This document shows positions 53,736 through 63,839 of a DNA stretch of 64,000 nt, piece by piece (positions within the stretch are counted from its first letter, which is position 1; each line of letters starts with the position of its first letter). The stretch covers positions 873,501-937,500 of the forward strand of contig JASJOG010000048.1 of the NCBI GenBank assembly GCA_030142905.1, in the 5' to 3' direction. A program made the position numbers and the translations under genes. The stretch is from Heliopora coerulea (taxonomy: Eukaryota; Cnidaria; Anthozoa; Scleralcyonacea; Helioporidae). The notes under the pieces are model-generated. The model did no database searches. It was not told the origin of the DNA and was given only the letters and a program-made list of their open reading frames with translations.

Positions 53736-53776
<41 letters not shown>
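53736..53776. repeat. (TA)n microsatellite
   Basis: Almost 40 bases of pure TA; the ORF of Ile-Tyr repeats here is an artefact. Confidence 0.95.
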
Positions 53777-53816
53777 TATCGTAGAAATTGAGGAACCAGG
53801 CGGAAAGCGTAATCGT

Positions 53817-54690
53817 GTCAGGAATGTCTAAGGCCAGCATATAATTTTGAATAAACCCATATTAATAGAGACATGAGTTATTAGGAAAGAAAGTTTTTAT
53901 TTAGCTGACGTTTCGTTGCTAATCCTGCAACATACATTATATAAATTTACAAGGTGATTTCAACTCTGTGATAATCTATTTACAATAACCGGAAGTAATT
54001 AACAGGAAGCTGAGAGAGAATATATGAGATGAAGTGTATGCGTGAGTAAATCCAGGTGTGCATGTGTCAGAATAACATGTAATTAATCAAGGAAAAATAT
54101 CAATTAGAACAAGGTTAACGGAAGAGAACTGATCTTGGCGTTGAGAGAAGGATTTATCTTATTAGTTAGTAGGCACTCTCTAGAAGGAGTTCAAAGTTAG
54201 AAGAACAAGAGCTTAGAATAGAAAAATCAGTCAAAGAAACAGGGTGGCCAGTCTGTTTGTGGTGTGTTAAAACAGCAGATAAAGTGGTTAAGGAAATAGA
54301 CTTTCCCGTGTAAGCAGAAACTCCCATATGTTCTGAAACACGTGCGTGTAGATGGCGAATGGTTTCACCTATATACGTTGACACTTGAATTTATAAACTA
54401 GGCGGGATCTAAGGGGAGGAGGAATTTGATCTTTAAAACGGAAAAAACTAGAAAGACGTCGAATAGGTTTAAATATGAATCGAAGCTGAATTTGAGAAAA
54501 AGCGGAAGAAAAAAGTTTAACAACTTGTTTGCGAATCTGAAGAGTGTTGAAAGGTGAAAGGGAGAGTAAACAAAAGAATGCGTTTAGGTACTGAGGTCGT
54601 TGTAGAAGCTGGGTTTTCTTTCCCAAAAACTCATGTCTCTATTAATATGGGTTTATTCAAAATTATATGCTGGGCTTTGATATTCCTAAC
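53817..54690 (-). mobile_element. PLE fragment with short inverted duplicate at its far end
   Basis: The ends AGGAATGTCTAAGGCCAGCA (53817) and the reverse complement of AGGAATATCAAAGCCCAGCA (about 54690) are inverted over about 64 bp, including CCCATATTAATAGAGACATG. Between them the minus strand holds a GIY-YIG remnant. GACGTTTCGTTGCTAATCCT at 53906 is the PLE 3' hammerhead-like part on the minus strand. Confidence 0.7.
54166..54626 (-). pseudogene. PLE GIY-YIG endonuclease, frameshifted
   Basis: First frame 54626-54369: LQIRKQVVKLFSSAFSQIQL, RLSSFFRFKDQIP, then RSRLVYKFKCQ, the linker and GIY start. Second frame 54384-54166: STYIGETIRHLHARVSEHMG with the YIG, R and H residues, then LTHHKQTGHPVSLTDFSILS. 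A one-base shift near 54375 separates GIY from YIG. Confidence 0.85.
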
Positions 54691-54728
54691 AAGATTATAT
54701 AACAAGATTATATAACAAGATTATATAA
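54690..54728. repeat. Tandem repeat AACAAGATTATAT, three units
   Basis: Three near-perfect units at the edge of the PLE fragment. Confidence 0.85.
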
Positions 54729-54774
54729 AAGCGTTTAACGACTAACTCTTTGTCACGCTATACGAATGAAATAT

Positions 54775-54975
54775 GTTTTTAATAGACTGACTATATTTTG
54801 CTTGCTTGAAACAAGCCATATAATAAACCTCGTATTAACCTCGTCCGCTTGGTCATAACTGGAAAATATCAGACTGGGGTCTTTTTCTACGGACCTTGCC
54901 CTCCGGACTCGGTCTATGCTGTCAAGACCTCGGTCTGATATTTTCCCGTAATGGCTGCGCTCTCGGTTAATAAAA
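54775..54975. repeat. Relative of the 510-bp repeat, partial copy 3
   Basis: GCCATATAATAAACCTCGTA and AACCTCGTCCGCTTGGTC, then AAGACCTCGGTCTGATATTTTCCCG and CGGTTAATAA. It parallels the last 170 bases of 53225-53735 but is diverged. Confidence 0.5.
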
Positions 54976-54980
54976 AGTTA

Positions 54981-55051
<71 letters not shown>

Positions 55052-55085
55052 TGTATGTATGTATGTATGTATGTATGTATGTATA
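54976..55085. repeat. (GT)n and (GTAT)n microsatellite
   Basis: About 35 bases of GT followed by about 60 bases of GTAT, abutting a PLE hairpin insertion. Confidence 0.95.
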
Positions 55086-56101
55086 GTGAAGCAAAATAAG
55101 ACGAGCCAGAGTTACTTCATTAGAACCTTAATTCACTACAGATCTATTTCGTATGGCAAGCAAAGCTTACCACACTCTTCAGGTGACTATCGCGTCTGAT
55201 GCAAATGAATAAGGAACTTGATATATGTATAGGTGTGGAGATTAATCGAATTATACGGGTGACGTTATGACAATGGTATACAGCTTAGGTATGGTGAAAA
55301 TTATGTTATGAATGAATTATTGGTTACACAACAGATGTTTCTTTCTATGTCTACATTAACAATTGGATATCAGTTTATTTCTACTGTTGAGCGAGCTTAG
55401 TTCGGGGTGGCAGATGATGATAAGTTTTTCGTATAAGCATAGATTACATCGTTTAGTTTTGTTGGAGTAGGGTTTACATTACTTGATTATTTTCCATCTG
55501 GTTGAGTACTGGATATCTGCTTCTTTTAAGGTCCAAATGTATTTGCTGAGTTCAGTGGCATGTTTGTATTTCGAGTTTCTGAAGGAGCTAGTGTGGTTTA
55601 AATATCTGGTTTTGAAGGCGTTCTCAGTTATTCCAACATAGTTTTTTTGTTTGATGTTGTCTTCTCTTATTACTGTGGCTTTTTAGACTACCCCTTCTGT
55701 TTGGCACTTTCCGGAGAGTAGACAGGAGTTTTTCTGGCGGCAGTTGCTTTCTTTGTTTGCTGATGCTTTGTCGTTGGTTTTTTTGCTAAGCTCACTCAAC
55801 AGTAGAAATAAACTTATATCCACTTGTAGACATAGAAAGAAACATCTGTTGTGTAACCAATAATTTATTCATAACATAATTTTCACCATACCTAAGCTGT
55901 ATACCATTGTCATAACGTCACCTGTATAATTCGATTAATCTCCACACCTATATATTTACATATCAAGTTCCTTACTCATTTGCATCAGACGCGATAGTCA
56001 CCTGAAGAGTGTGGTAAGCTTTGCTCGCCATGTGAAACAGATCTGTAGTGAATTAGAGTTGTAATGAAGTAACTCAGGCTAGTCTTATTTTGTTTCACTA
56101 T
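55083..56101. mobile_element. PLE hairpin insertion with about 310-bp inverted arms
   Basis: The left arm from 55083 (ATAGTGAAGCAAAATAAGAC) and the right arm ending 56101 (GTCTTATTTTGTTTCACTAT) are inverted over about 310 bp with 10 percent or so of differences. The roughly 390-bp centre and the inner parts of both arms encode the end of a PLE protein. In element sense the arms carry CCTGAAGAGTGTGGTAAGCT ... TGAAACAGATCTG, a hammerhead-like 3' end. Confidence 0.8.
55385..55760 (-). pseudogene. PLE GIY-YIG C-terminal half
   Basis: The minus strand reads KNYVGITENAFKTRYLNHTS (about 55649-55590), then SFRNSKYKHATELSKYIWTL, then [20 protein letters not shown] and [12 protein letters not shown] into the left arm. 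This fits the PLE endonuclease class with YVG, R and H, followed by a CxLC zinc-like end and NSRNELIS...CRHRKK. The GIY part and the start are missing, and stops interrupt it, so no ATG-started ORF covers it. Confidence 0.75.
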
Positions 56102-56162
56102 TCCGCTCTACATCGCTATTGAGCACTCTACTCATATGATTCTGAAACTGACATTTATTCAC

Positions 56163-56700
56163 ATATATAATGATTACTTATTAACCGAGTGTGAGGTCTG
56201 TACGGGAAAGTATGTGCCTGAGGTTTTCGTACAGACCGAGCGACGAAGGACCGAGGTCCGTGCGAAGAAAACAGAGGGAAAATACTTTCTTATACAGATA
56301 GAACAAACGACGTTAATGAGGAATTTATCATATGGCTTTTGGCCCCTTTCTTCATCGCTTTTAACGAAACTTTGTGTTCTTGAATTACTGGCTTAGGTTT
56401 ACTTGCTTGTTTTTACCCATTACTTCGCGGTTTTTTTGCACCTATTCATCTAGTTTTCTGCTTAAAATTATTGTTGAGAACATTTAACCTCTTTTTTCGT
56501 AGTTTGTTTTTATAAATCTTTTGTAACACGTACCTGAATCTTGATTGTTTTTCTTCAAATCCACTCGGAAATTTTCCTGCCAAAACTAGCCGGTCTGTAC
56601 GAAAAACTTATTGCACAGCTAGGCAGCCAATCAGCGTGTGCCATTTTGTGTAGCGTGTGACTAGCGTGTGACTAGCCAGCACGCTCAGCCATATACTATA
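56163..56700 (-). repeat. About 510-bp interspersed repeat, copy 2 (inverted)
   Basis: Reverse of 53225-53735 with about 80 percent identity by eye, including the TGATTACTTATTAACC start and the CTCAGCCATATACTAT end. The pair brackets 2.4 kb of PLE material. Confidence 0.8.
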
Positions 56701-56965
56701 TATATAGTAAATGGTTTGAACCTGGGAGAATCGTGACATGTTTGTGGAAGTTGATCGTCCAGGTTAGTGTAGTCTTGAGAAAGACTGTTGGTGGAACTGA
56801 CTGACGTTTCGACAGCCTTAGCGGCGGTCATCTTCAGAGTCAAAAGGAAAATAAATGTCAGGTTCGCCTGTATTTGTATCTGGTTCGTGCGTCATAAGTG
56901 GGCGGTCGTATGAGTCATGGAGGTGTGAAAGTTTGTGAAAAGCAGTGGGTGTGGTTGTGTAGACG

Positions 56966-57620
56966 TTAATTATCAGTTTGTCGAAGTGTTAAGTCTATTG
57001 GTTGTTTGCACGTTTGAATTTGTGAATTAGTCGTTTGTAAGGTCCCGGTAATTGTTGTGGTCGGGTTAATGGTTTTTGTTCTAAGTTCGTATACCAGCTT
57101 TCTAGTGTGATTCGCTGTTTGTAGTCGGTGCTGTAAGTAATGCATTTTGCAGATTCCCAGTCCAGTGGTGTTCGGCAATGTGGTTGGTTTTGTCTCCGCT
57201 TTTTGTCGCTAGTTTGTGTTCTGTGAGTCGTATATTTAAGTTTCTGCTAGTCTCACCTATGTAAGTGGCTTGGTAATCGGAGCAATTGATTTTGTAAACT
57301 GCACCTTGTCTTTCGTGTGGTTGTTCTCTGTCCTTAACGTTAGTCAGTAGATGTCGTAAAGTTGTGATCGGTTTGTGCGCTACTCGTATGTTGTATGGTC
57401 GTAAGATACGCGAGATAATCTCAGATGTACCTTTTATGTAGGGTATCGTTGCTGTAGTTGTTGTCGGACTGTTGTTTTCGTTGCGTTCATTGTCTTTGTA
57501 AGTGTTAAGTTTGATAAAGTCAGAGTTATAGTTGTTTTTGTGGAAAACGTGTTGTAAGTAGTCATTTTCTTGGCGTAGAGCGTCGGATGAGTCACAAATG
57601 AGTTGTGCGCTTCTCGTCAA
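56966..57620 (-). pseudogene. PLE linker and GIY-YIG endonuclease
   Basis: ORF 57620-57102: IPYIKGTSEIISRILRPYNI, then AVYKINCSDYQATYIGETSR with GIY-equivalent AVY (107-109), YIG (120-122), R131 and H135. The C-terminal ESAKC/LESWYTNLE-type part follows in other frames (57178-56966). It is close to 52354-52848 in plan but a different copy. At least two frameshifts. Confidence 0.85.
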
Positions 57621-57713
57621 TGTTTTGATGGTGGTAGCTTTGTGTGAGGTTGGATTGTATGATGATTGGTCCAGTAGCCTGTCAGTATGCGTTGGTTTCC
57701 TGTAGACAGTGGT

Positions 57714-57941
57714 CTATAGTTTGTTATTGTCACGACTTACCAAACAGTCTAGGAAAGGAATAGCTCCGTCTTCTTCAATCTCTTTGGTAAATTGTATGTG
57801 ACTGTTCTGTTCGTTAATGTGGTTGTGAAACTCGTCAATCTCGTCTTCGGGTAGTGTAGTAATCGTGTCGTCAACGTAACGAAACCAAAAAGATAACGGG
57901 TGTTTGTAAGTTGCAAGAGCTCGTTCCTCTATGGATTGCAT
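57714..57941 (-). pseudogene. PLE reverse-transcriptase fragment (YVDD)
   Basis: SFWFRYVDDTITTLPEDEID is RT motif C with both aspartates, followed by FTKEIEEDGAIPFLDCLVSR, the FLDxLV block typical of PLE RTs. Only the last part of the RT remains; the frame is closed by a stop before the linker. Confidence 0.88.
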
Positions 57942-58029
57942 GAAAAATTCTTAAATTACATGAAAGATTGCTGAAATTGTGATGCAATCCATAGAGGAAC
58001 AAGCTCTTGCAACTTACAAACACACGTAT

Positions 58030-58640
58030 TAAAAACACGGTTAGTTCCTAAATTTTGTTGTTTGCGCGAAAAATCGTCAGTAAAGGAGTTAGCAACACGA
58101 CAGCTACCAGTAATGGAGGTCCTAAATACTTTAATTTAAGGAATTATTTTTTGATTTTTAATTTTTTTTGGTCTTTGGTTTGTTGGTTTTTCACCGTTGG
58201 GTTGATCGGGGTTTCCCCAAAACTTTGCATAAAGTGTCTTGTTTTCACCTCGTTTGTCTTCTACCAATTTGTTATTTCTCACGCTTTGTGGATTTGAGTT
58301 GAAATATTTTCAGTACCTATCTTGTTATTATTGTCGCTACAATTTCACAAGGAAGCTATTCGCTTGTCAACCTCCTTCGTATTGGTGGCGCATGCGTACC
58401 TACGAATTCGAGTTTTCAGATTTAAAAATGTTTGAACAAAATTGCTTTATTAAATTTTACTTTAATTTATCGGCGTCTTAACTTTTATATTGTCTCGTGT
58501 TCACGATTTTAAATTCTTCAGCTACATTAACTGGACAATGATTTTTGACTCCAATTTAACATGATTTACACCGGATTTAACAATTAGCTCTCGTCTGTTG
58601 ACGAGTGATAAGTAAGTGAGGCTCAACTGTGCTTTCAGTA
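58030..58640. other. No recognisable gene
   Basis: An 80-codon ORF (58055-58297) is Phe/Leu-rich and hydrophobic but has no starting context or motif. Confidence 0.35.
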
Positions 58641-58745
58641 ATATCTTGATATATTGTATGTCAGCAAATCTGCACATATTTCGTCGTTTATCTATTTGCC
58701 ATCATCAGTCAGATTAATTCTTTGTTTTCTAAGTGTATTCTTTTT
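58641..58745 (-). repeat. PLE-end fragment with CTGATGA core
   Basis: On the minus strand GACTGATGATGGCAAATAGA and ACGACGAAATATGTGCAGAT give a CTGATGA...GAAA order, but helix II does not pair well. TGACATACAATATATCAAGA follows, as in PLE ends. Confidence 0.45.
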
Positions 58746-59640
58746 ATATATAACTCATATAATATCGTTCGAACAAATACAACGGTGAACTTGGAGGTCT
58801 ATAGCAAATGCTTACTTAAAACTCTTTAGTTTAGGATTGGAAAACTTCAACCGTGATAGATTCTAAGTCGACGGTGTAGGAAGCAAGTGTTGGTTGCGGG
58901 AAAAACTTTTCGGAGGCACCTTTGCACACAGAAAGGGCACTCTCAAAATAGATAGCATTTATCATACCAGTTCTTTTTACACGAAGTTTGCATTTTAGTG
59001 AAACTAGTGATTAACACCAGTATTAAGGCTAAATTACAAAAAGTTCAAGAAATTTGACATTTCCAACAGTATCTGAGTAATGTCTCTGTCTCGTTCAATA
59101 TGCGTTTTTTTCATATTCTTATATATCTTTTAATCTGTAAACCATAGCAAGAGGGCATAAACTGATGCGTTTTACTTCATTATAAAAAGGCATTTCCTTT
59201 TTTTTTTTAAAAGATCACTTTTCATGCTTAAAAAGGGCACTTGTCGTTTCTAAAAGGGGGCACGTGCCCCAAGTTCTCCCCGGTTCTTACGCCTGTGTTC
59301 TTAATGGCAAAAATTTAAGTCCTCTATTATTTTATATTTGACTGAATTTCGTATATAAAAAATCATGTCACGACCATTAAGACTATTTAGTCAGCATACT
59401 GGTTCGTAGCGCCTTGCACCAGTGGCGTGTCCAGAGTAAAGCAAGTGGAGTGAATACGGGGATTTATGTTCATGTCGTGTTCAAAGACGCAGACATTGCG
59501 AAATCTGGATATATATCTAATCTCATACTTTTTAATTTGCTTCTAACATTTCTTCAGAGACCTAGTAAACGGTTGAAGCTTGCGACCAGGTGACGAAGGC
59601 AACGTTAGAATGCTACTTTGGTTTGAGATATAATAGTCCA
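58746..59640. other. No recognisable gene
   Basis: Nothing that I can name. Confidence 0.4.
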
Positions 59641-59646
59641 AACAAG

Positions 59647-59749
59647 TTAACTATTTCAGTAGGAATAGACGTCTCCTCTTCATGAGTAAAATCATCTGGC
59701 GTTAGCCAGAGTAAAATTAAAAAGTCGTGTATGGACCGGAAAGGGTTAG
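59647..59749 (+). repeat. GACGTCTCC-family MITE, copy a
   Basis: TTAACTATTTC start, AGACGTCTCCTCTTCATGAG interior, and GACCGGAAAGGGTTAGG end. TTAA on the left; the right TTAA has become TTAG. Confidence 0.65.
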
Positions 59750-59759
59750 GGATAGAGTG

Positions 59760-59863
59760 TTCAACCCTTTGCTGCACGAAACGTCTCCTCTTGACGAGTA
59801 AAATCGTCTGGCGTTAGCTAGAGTAAAATAAATAAGTCGGGTATGGACTGGAAAGGATTGAAA
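59760..59863 (+). repeat. GACGTCTCC-family MITE, copy b
   Basis: TTCAACCCTTTGCTGCACGA start, ACGTCTCCTCTTGACGAGTA interior, GACTGGAAAGGATTGAA end. Tandem with copy a, 10 bases apart, same orientation. Confidence 0.65.
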
Positions 59864-59869
59864 TAGGTA

Positions 59870-60480
59870 ACTTGTTTGGAATACTGTATCTCAAACCAGA
59901 GTAGCGCTCTTACATTATGTCTCCAGAGAGAGCTTTTTACCCCTTTCCTAACAGTGGTAGAACTTTACCATTTTAAGGCGGCAGTAACTCTCTGCCCCCA
60001 AGACGTATTCTCTTAATATTTTAATCTAGTCCTTCTCATTTCTGAAAAGTGGGGATGTCCGGACCACCCATTCTCCCGTAGTCTCACCACTACCTCACAG
60101 CAAGTTTCTGACCGCTTAAGTTGTCATCTAGCATCGTTTTATTTTACACATTGATCATCTGAAATTACTTGTTTCTTAGGGATATGTACGAAATGTTTTA
60201 AATGCGCTATCTTAAATCCTCTACCTTTCTTGTTTCGTGACGGCATATCTTATGAATTATAATGATTGGTAGGCTATCTCTGTCGCTGCATTGGCGATGA
60301 TTTTCCCCTATCTTGGAGTACATTTTGGCGATCTCCTTCATCAAGAACATCAGACTTATTTCTCACCTCCTTTTCTGTTTAGATAGGAATAGCTTGAGTT
60401 TTGTCATTAGTACTTCGTTATAGTCTTGTTTAGACTTCATTTCGTGTCAATTTTCAGGTATTCAGTTCAACGTCTACAAC
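59870..60480. other. No recognisable gene
   Basis: Unique-looking sequence before the PLE palindrome. Confidence 0.4.
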
Positions 60481-60801
60481 AGAATTATCATCGGTTAGGA
60501 TTTCGGCAATCGAAATACCAGGCGAAAATCGAAGTCTAGTAATAAAGATTATTGCCCAGCAAATAATTTTCAGGAAGCCCATATCTCAAATACACACATC
60601 TGGATACTTTGAAAAATACTTTAATGAGGAACTAACGTTTTGTCACTTTACAAGCAACATCATCAGAGTGTCTATTTACATGAAAATTTTCGGCTTAAAT
60701 AACCTACACGATTACAAAAATAGAGATGAGAAAAGGAAATAATGATAAATGAGGTGTCAAAACAGGGATTAAGATGAAAAAGAAAAGAAAAGAAAAAAAA
60801 A

Positions 60802-61175
60802 TCAAAATAACATGTCTAATCCTGAACGGCCAAAAGAAATCGGGTGTCCAGTTTCTCTTTTATGTGCTAAAATGCTGGACAAAGAAGAGGGGTGAGAGAT
60901 CTCATTTCCTGTGTATGACGAAATGCCCATGTGTTCACAGATCCTGGTGTGTAAGTTTCGGGTTGTTTCACCCAAATACGAGGAGCAGCGTTGGCACGTA
61001 AATTTATAAATGACATTGGATCTTAGACGCATAGGAATTCGGTCTTTGAAACGGAAAAAGTGTGGAAAAACGGCAAACTGGTCGAAATATTACTCGGAGG
61101 TCAATGTGTGGGTGGGCCGATGATATCAACTTCAAAAGCTGTTGGCGAATTTTGAGACCGTGACTACCAGTAAAA
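60802..61175 (-). pseudogene. PLE GIY-YIG endonuclease, left arm
   Basis: ORF 61032-60802 (MRLRSNVIYKFTCQRCSSYL start) has IYKF as the GIY block, YLGETTR as YIG, then R and H in HTRICEHMG, and LAHKRETGHPISFGRSGLDM. The linker HGLKIRQQLLKLISSAHPHI lies upstream (to 61175) in another frame, one base shifted near 61015. It is the mirror copy of 61228-61601 and shares its frameshift. Confidence 0.88.
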
Positions 61176-61227
61176 CTCCAATTAAACCTCTCACAGCACC
61201 TAAATTGCAGTTATCCATTGCACTGCC

Positions 61228-61601
61228 TTTTACTGGTAGTCACGGTCTCAAAATTCGCCAACAGCTTTTGAAGTTGATATCATCGGCCCACCCACACATT
61301 GACCTCCGAGTAATATTTCGACCAGTTTGCCGTTTTTCCACACTTTTTCCGTTTCAAAGACCGAATTCCTATGCGTCTAAGATCCAATGTCATTTATAAA
61401 TTTACGTGCCAACGCTGCTCCTCGTATTTGGGTGAAACAACCCGAAACTTACACACCAGGATCTGTGAACACATGGGCATTTCGTCATACACAGGAAATG
61501 AGATCTCTCACCCCTCTTCTTTGTCCAGCATTTTAGCACATAAAAGAGAAACTGGACACCCGATTTCTTTTGGCCGTTCAGGATTAGACATGTTATTTTG
61601 A
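61228..61601 (+). pseudogene. PLE GIY-YIG endonuclease, right arm
   Basis: Same protein text as the left arm: the linker LLKLISSAHPHIDLRVIFRP in the frame 61142-61399, then the domain in 61371-61601. The shared frameshift shows that the source was already inactive or that one arm was copied from the other. Confidence 0.88.
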
Positions 61602-61884
61602 TTTTTTTTTCTTTTCTTTTCTTTTTCATCTTAATCCCTGTTTTGACACCTCATTTATCATTATTTCCTTTTCTCATCTCTATTTTTGTAATCGTGTAGG
61701 TTATTTAAGCCGAAAATTTTCATGTAAATAGACACTCTGATGATGTTGCTTGTAAAGTGACAAAACGTTAGTTCCTCATTAAAGTATTTTTCAAAGTATC
61801 CAGATGTGTGTATTTGAGATATGGGCTTCCTGAAAATTATTTGTTGGGCAATAATCTTTATTACTAGACTTAGAATTATCATCG

Positions 61885-63485
61885 TCTGAATGATGTTCAG
61901 TTTTGTTTTCGTGGCAGCAATTGGCCGGAAAACAGCCTAATTATTAAGGTAGGTATTTACTCATCTTCTTAAAATCAATATTTACTCATTTTCGTATGTA
62001 AATAGGCTAGGATATTGGCTAACTCTTTATTTTCTTTAACTATGTACCATATTCTGTAATACTCGCAGGGCACTTCAATGATGTTATATTCGAAGTGAGC
62101 TACCGTGGCAGAAGGTCAGGGTTATCTGCCAAATGAACCATCCGAATGTGGCCAGAATTTGTGAAGTTTTTGTCGTCCTTTTGGCCTCCGACTTCCAGTT
62201 CAACATGAACGTCTAGCTAGGGAGCGAGGATGCAGACCAAGGAATTAGGAGATGGTGCAAAGGAAAACTTGAACTGTGACGGCAAGATATTTCTAACCCA
62301 TCGACAGTTGTCGTGAAGTCCTTATAGTTGGGAATGCGATTTAAAGGATTTTAAGATTTAGTTTTAAATTTACCTTGCAGTAGTGTCGGCAAATTTGATC
62401 AATTATTTTACTGATACACGCAGACTGTTCATAAAGATGTATAAATGTGTGAAGTCTACCAAAATAAATTTTTAGATTTTTAAACCATTAGCAGACTATA
62501 TTTTCCATATACTCATGGGGAGAAAAAAGTGGGGGAAAAGAAAAGAGTAAAGAAAAAAAGGAATAGCACATTGAAGTTTTGGGAACAAGCTCCACGCAAT
62601 ACCCTTTGTTAGCTTACAAAATATCACGTAAACAGGCTACGTGTCCAGTTATATGGTATTCTGGCGGTCAAACATTTATCACAGCGACCTCGAATATGCG
62701 TTAGGTAAAGGGTGAGACATGTGATTGGAAGCAATGTCAGGGTAGTTGCGTTGACGAAGAAGCATTATACGCAACGACAAAAATTATGCATGCACCGACA
62801 ATAGTTCTTGGCATCAAAATTTGGATGCACTGTATTACCGATCGCCTGCCCACTATGAACTTGAACATTAACGACTAATTACTGTCATTGATGTAATTTC
62901 ACTAGACATTATGATCGACTCGTAATTCGTTCATATATCACCAACACAGAATGAGTTTGATGAAAATCTGTGATCGTCTGACCACGCTGAACTCACAAAC
63001 CCATCACATTGCTATCATCCTTATATTATTGCGGAGTAAGTTTGACGAACGTCTGCGATCATGACGTATTGTGATTTTGATGAATCCTTCCCCATTTAAC
63101 GCAATAATCAATCCACTTTGCGTTTTCTTAACATGTTCAATACTAGAGGCAATACACCTTACTGATTTTTCTGAACGAATGACCTAGGCAGTTCTCGTAG
63201 AACTATGCAATGATAAACGAATATCTGGTTATTTCGTAGCTTACACCGATGATTACACATCTTTAGGTTGTAGATTCATTTAAATTCCTTGTATAGTTTA
63301 TTTACAGATCAAATTAAATTAAATTATGTTAAATACATCAGCTTCAATTGTTTTTTTCCTCAAAACTCTAATTACCTAACACAGCTTTCGACAGCACCCT
63401 GAATTAGGCGCTTCGAAGGTTCGTAATGACGGCATTGCTTGAAGAGATAAGGTTATTGTTGCAACTAAAGGTACTGTTACAATAT
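61885..63485. other. No recognisable gene
   Basis: An imperfect duplication of about 30 bp (GAGTTTGATGAAAATCTGTGATCGTCTGA near 62951, named by its ends, and AAGTTTGACGAACGTCTGCG near 63039) is the only pattern seen. Confidence 0.4.
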
Positions 63486-63489
63486 GCCA

Positions 63490-63605
63490 CAAGTTAGTGC
63501 GTCTCATCGGTCGGAAGGTTGCGGGTTCGATCCCTGTCTGGGGCTCAGAAATCGTTTTTTTCTGAGTATAGAGTTGGACGATCGTTCATCTATCTCAAGA
63601 TAGAT
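63490..63605 (+). repeat. tRNA-derived SINE, 5'-truncated copy
   Basis: GTGCGTCTCATCGGTCGGAA, TGCGGGTTCGATCCCTGTCT, then GGGGCTCAGAAATCG and GATCGTTCATCTATCTC. The start of the tRNA-like head is missing. Confidence 0.75.
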
Positions 63606-63689
63606 CCAAGCTCTCACTTCAAAAGCATAAACTCCATCAATCATTGCTAATATATAGTGGCTTCCGCTCAGGTCGCACATATATGTCGA

Positions 63690-63835
63690 ACTTGCACCTT
63701 AGCTCACCATCTGAGTCTTGGTAGCTCAATGGTTAGAGCGTCTCACCGGTCATCAGAAGGTTGCGGGTTCGATCCCCGTCTGGGGCTCAGAAATTGTTTT
63801 TCTGAGTATAGAGCTTCACGATCGTTCATCTATCT
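63690..63835 (+). repeat. tRNA-derived SINE, complete head
   Basis: The head (63713-63788) folds like a tRNA. Acceptor GAGTCTT pairs with GGGGCTC using wobbles, D-arm GCTC/GAGC, T-arm GCGGG/CCCGT with loop TTCGATC. The anticodon stem has a C-C mismatch, and position 33 is C, not U. Body CTCAGAAATTGTTTTTCTGA and GATCGTTCATCTATCTC. Same family as the 23.2-23.5 kb pair. Confidence 0.85.
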
Positions 63836-63839
63836 CACT

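Larger units (their letters stand above)
56704..58023 (-). mobile_element. Penelope-like element, 5'-truncated, with 3' hammerhead-like end
   Basis: On the minus strand: an RT fragment (57941-57714), linker and endonuclease (57620-56966), and a 3' UTR with CTGAAGATGACCGCCGCTAA followed by GTCGAAACGTCAG (about 56840-56800). It ends CCAGGTTCAAACCATTTACT at about 56704. At its 5' end a 42-bp piece (57899-57942) is repeated in inverse at about 57982-58023, so the truncation carries a small inversion-duplication. Confidence 0.85.
60494..61871. mobile_element. PLE palindrome: 644-bp inverted arms, 13-bp target duplication
   Basis: The left arm 60532-61175 and right arm 61228-61871 are reverse complements of equal length with almost no differences; 52 bp separate them. 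Each arm holds a GIY-YIG endonuclease remnant transcribed away from the centre and the PLE 3' end. AGAATTATCATCG flanks the insertion at 60481-60493 and 61872-61884. An extra 38 bp (60494-60531) lies on the left only. The arms' near identity shows a single recent event. Confidence 0.92.

Noticed and set aside
58055..58481. Hydrophobic ORFs suggesting a small membrane protein
   Set aside because: T-rich low-complexity sequence, overlapping frames both hydrophobic, no splice or polyadenylation context.
61402..61629. ORF starting MKKKRKEKKIKITC on the strand opposite the endonuclease (also 60774-61001)
   Set aside because: Antisense to the GIY-YIG frame and duplicated only because the arms are mirror images.
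63713..63788. A functional tRNA gene
   Set aside because: The cloverleaf can be drawn, but position 33 is C, the anticodon stem has a mismatch, no terminator T-run follows, and the unit recurs with the same downstream body as a SINE.
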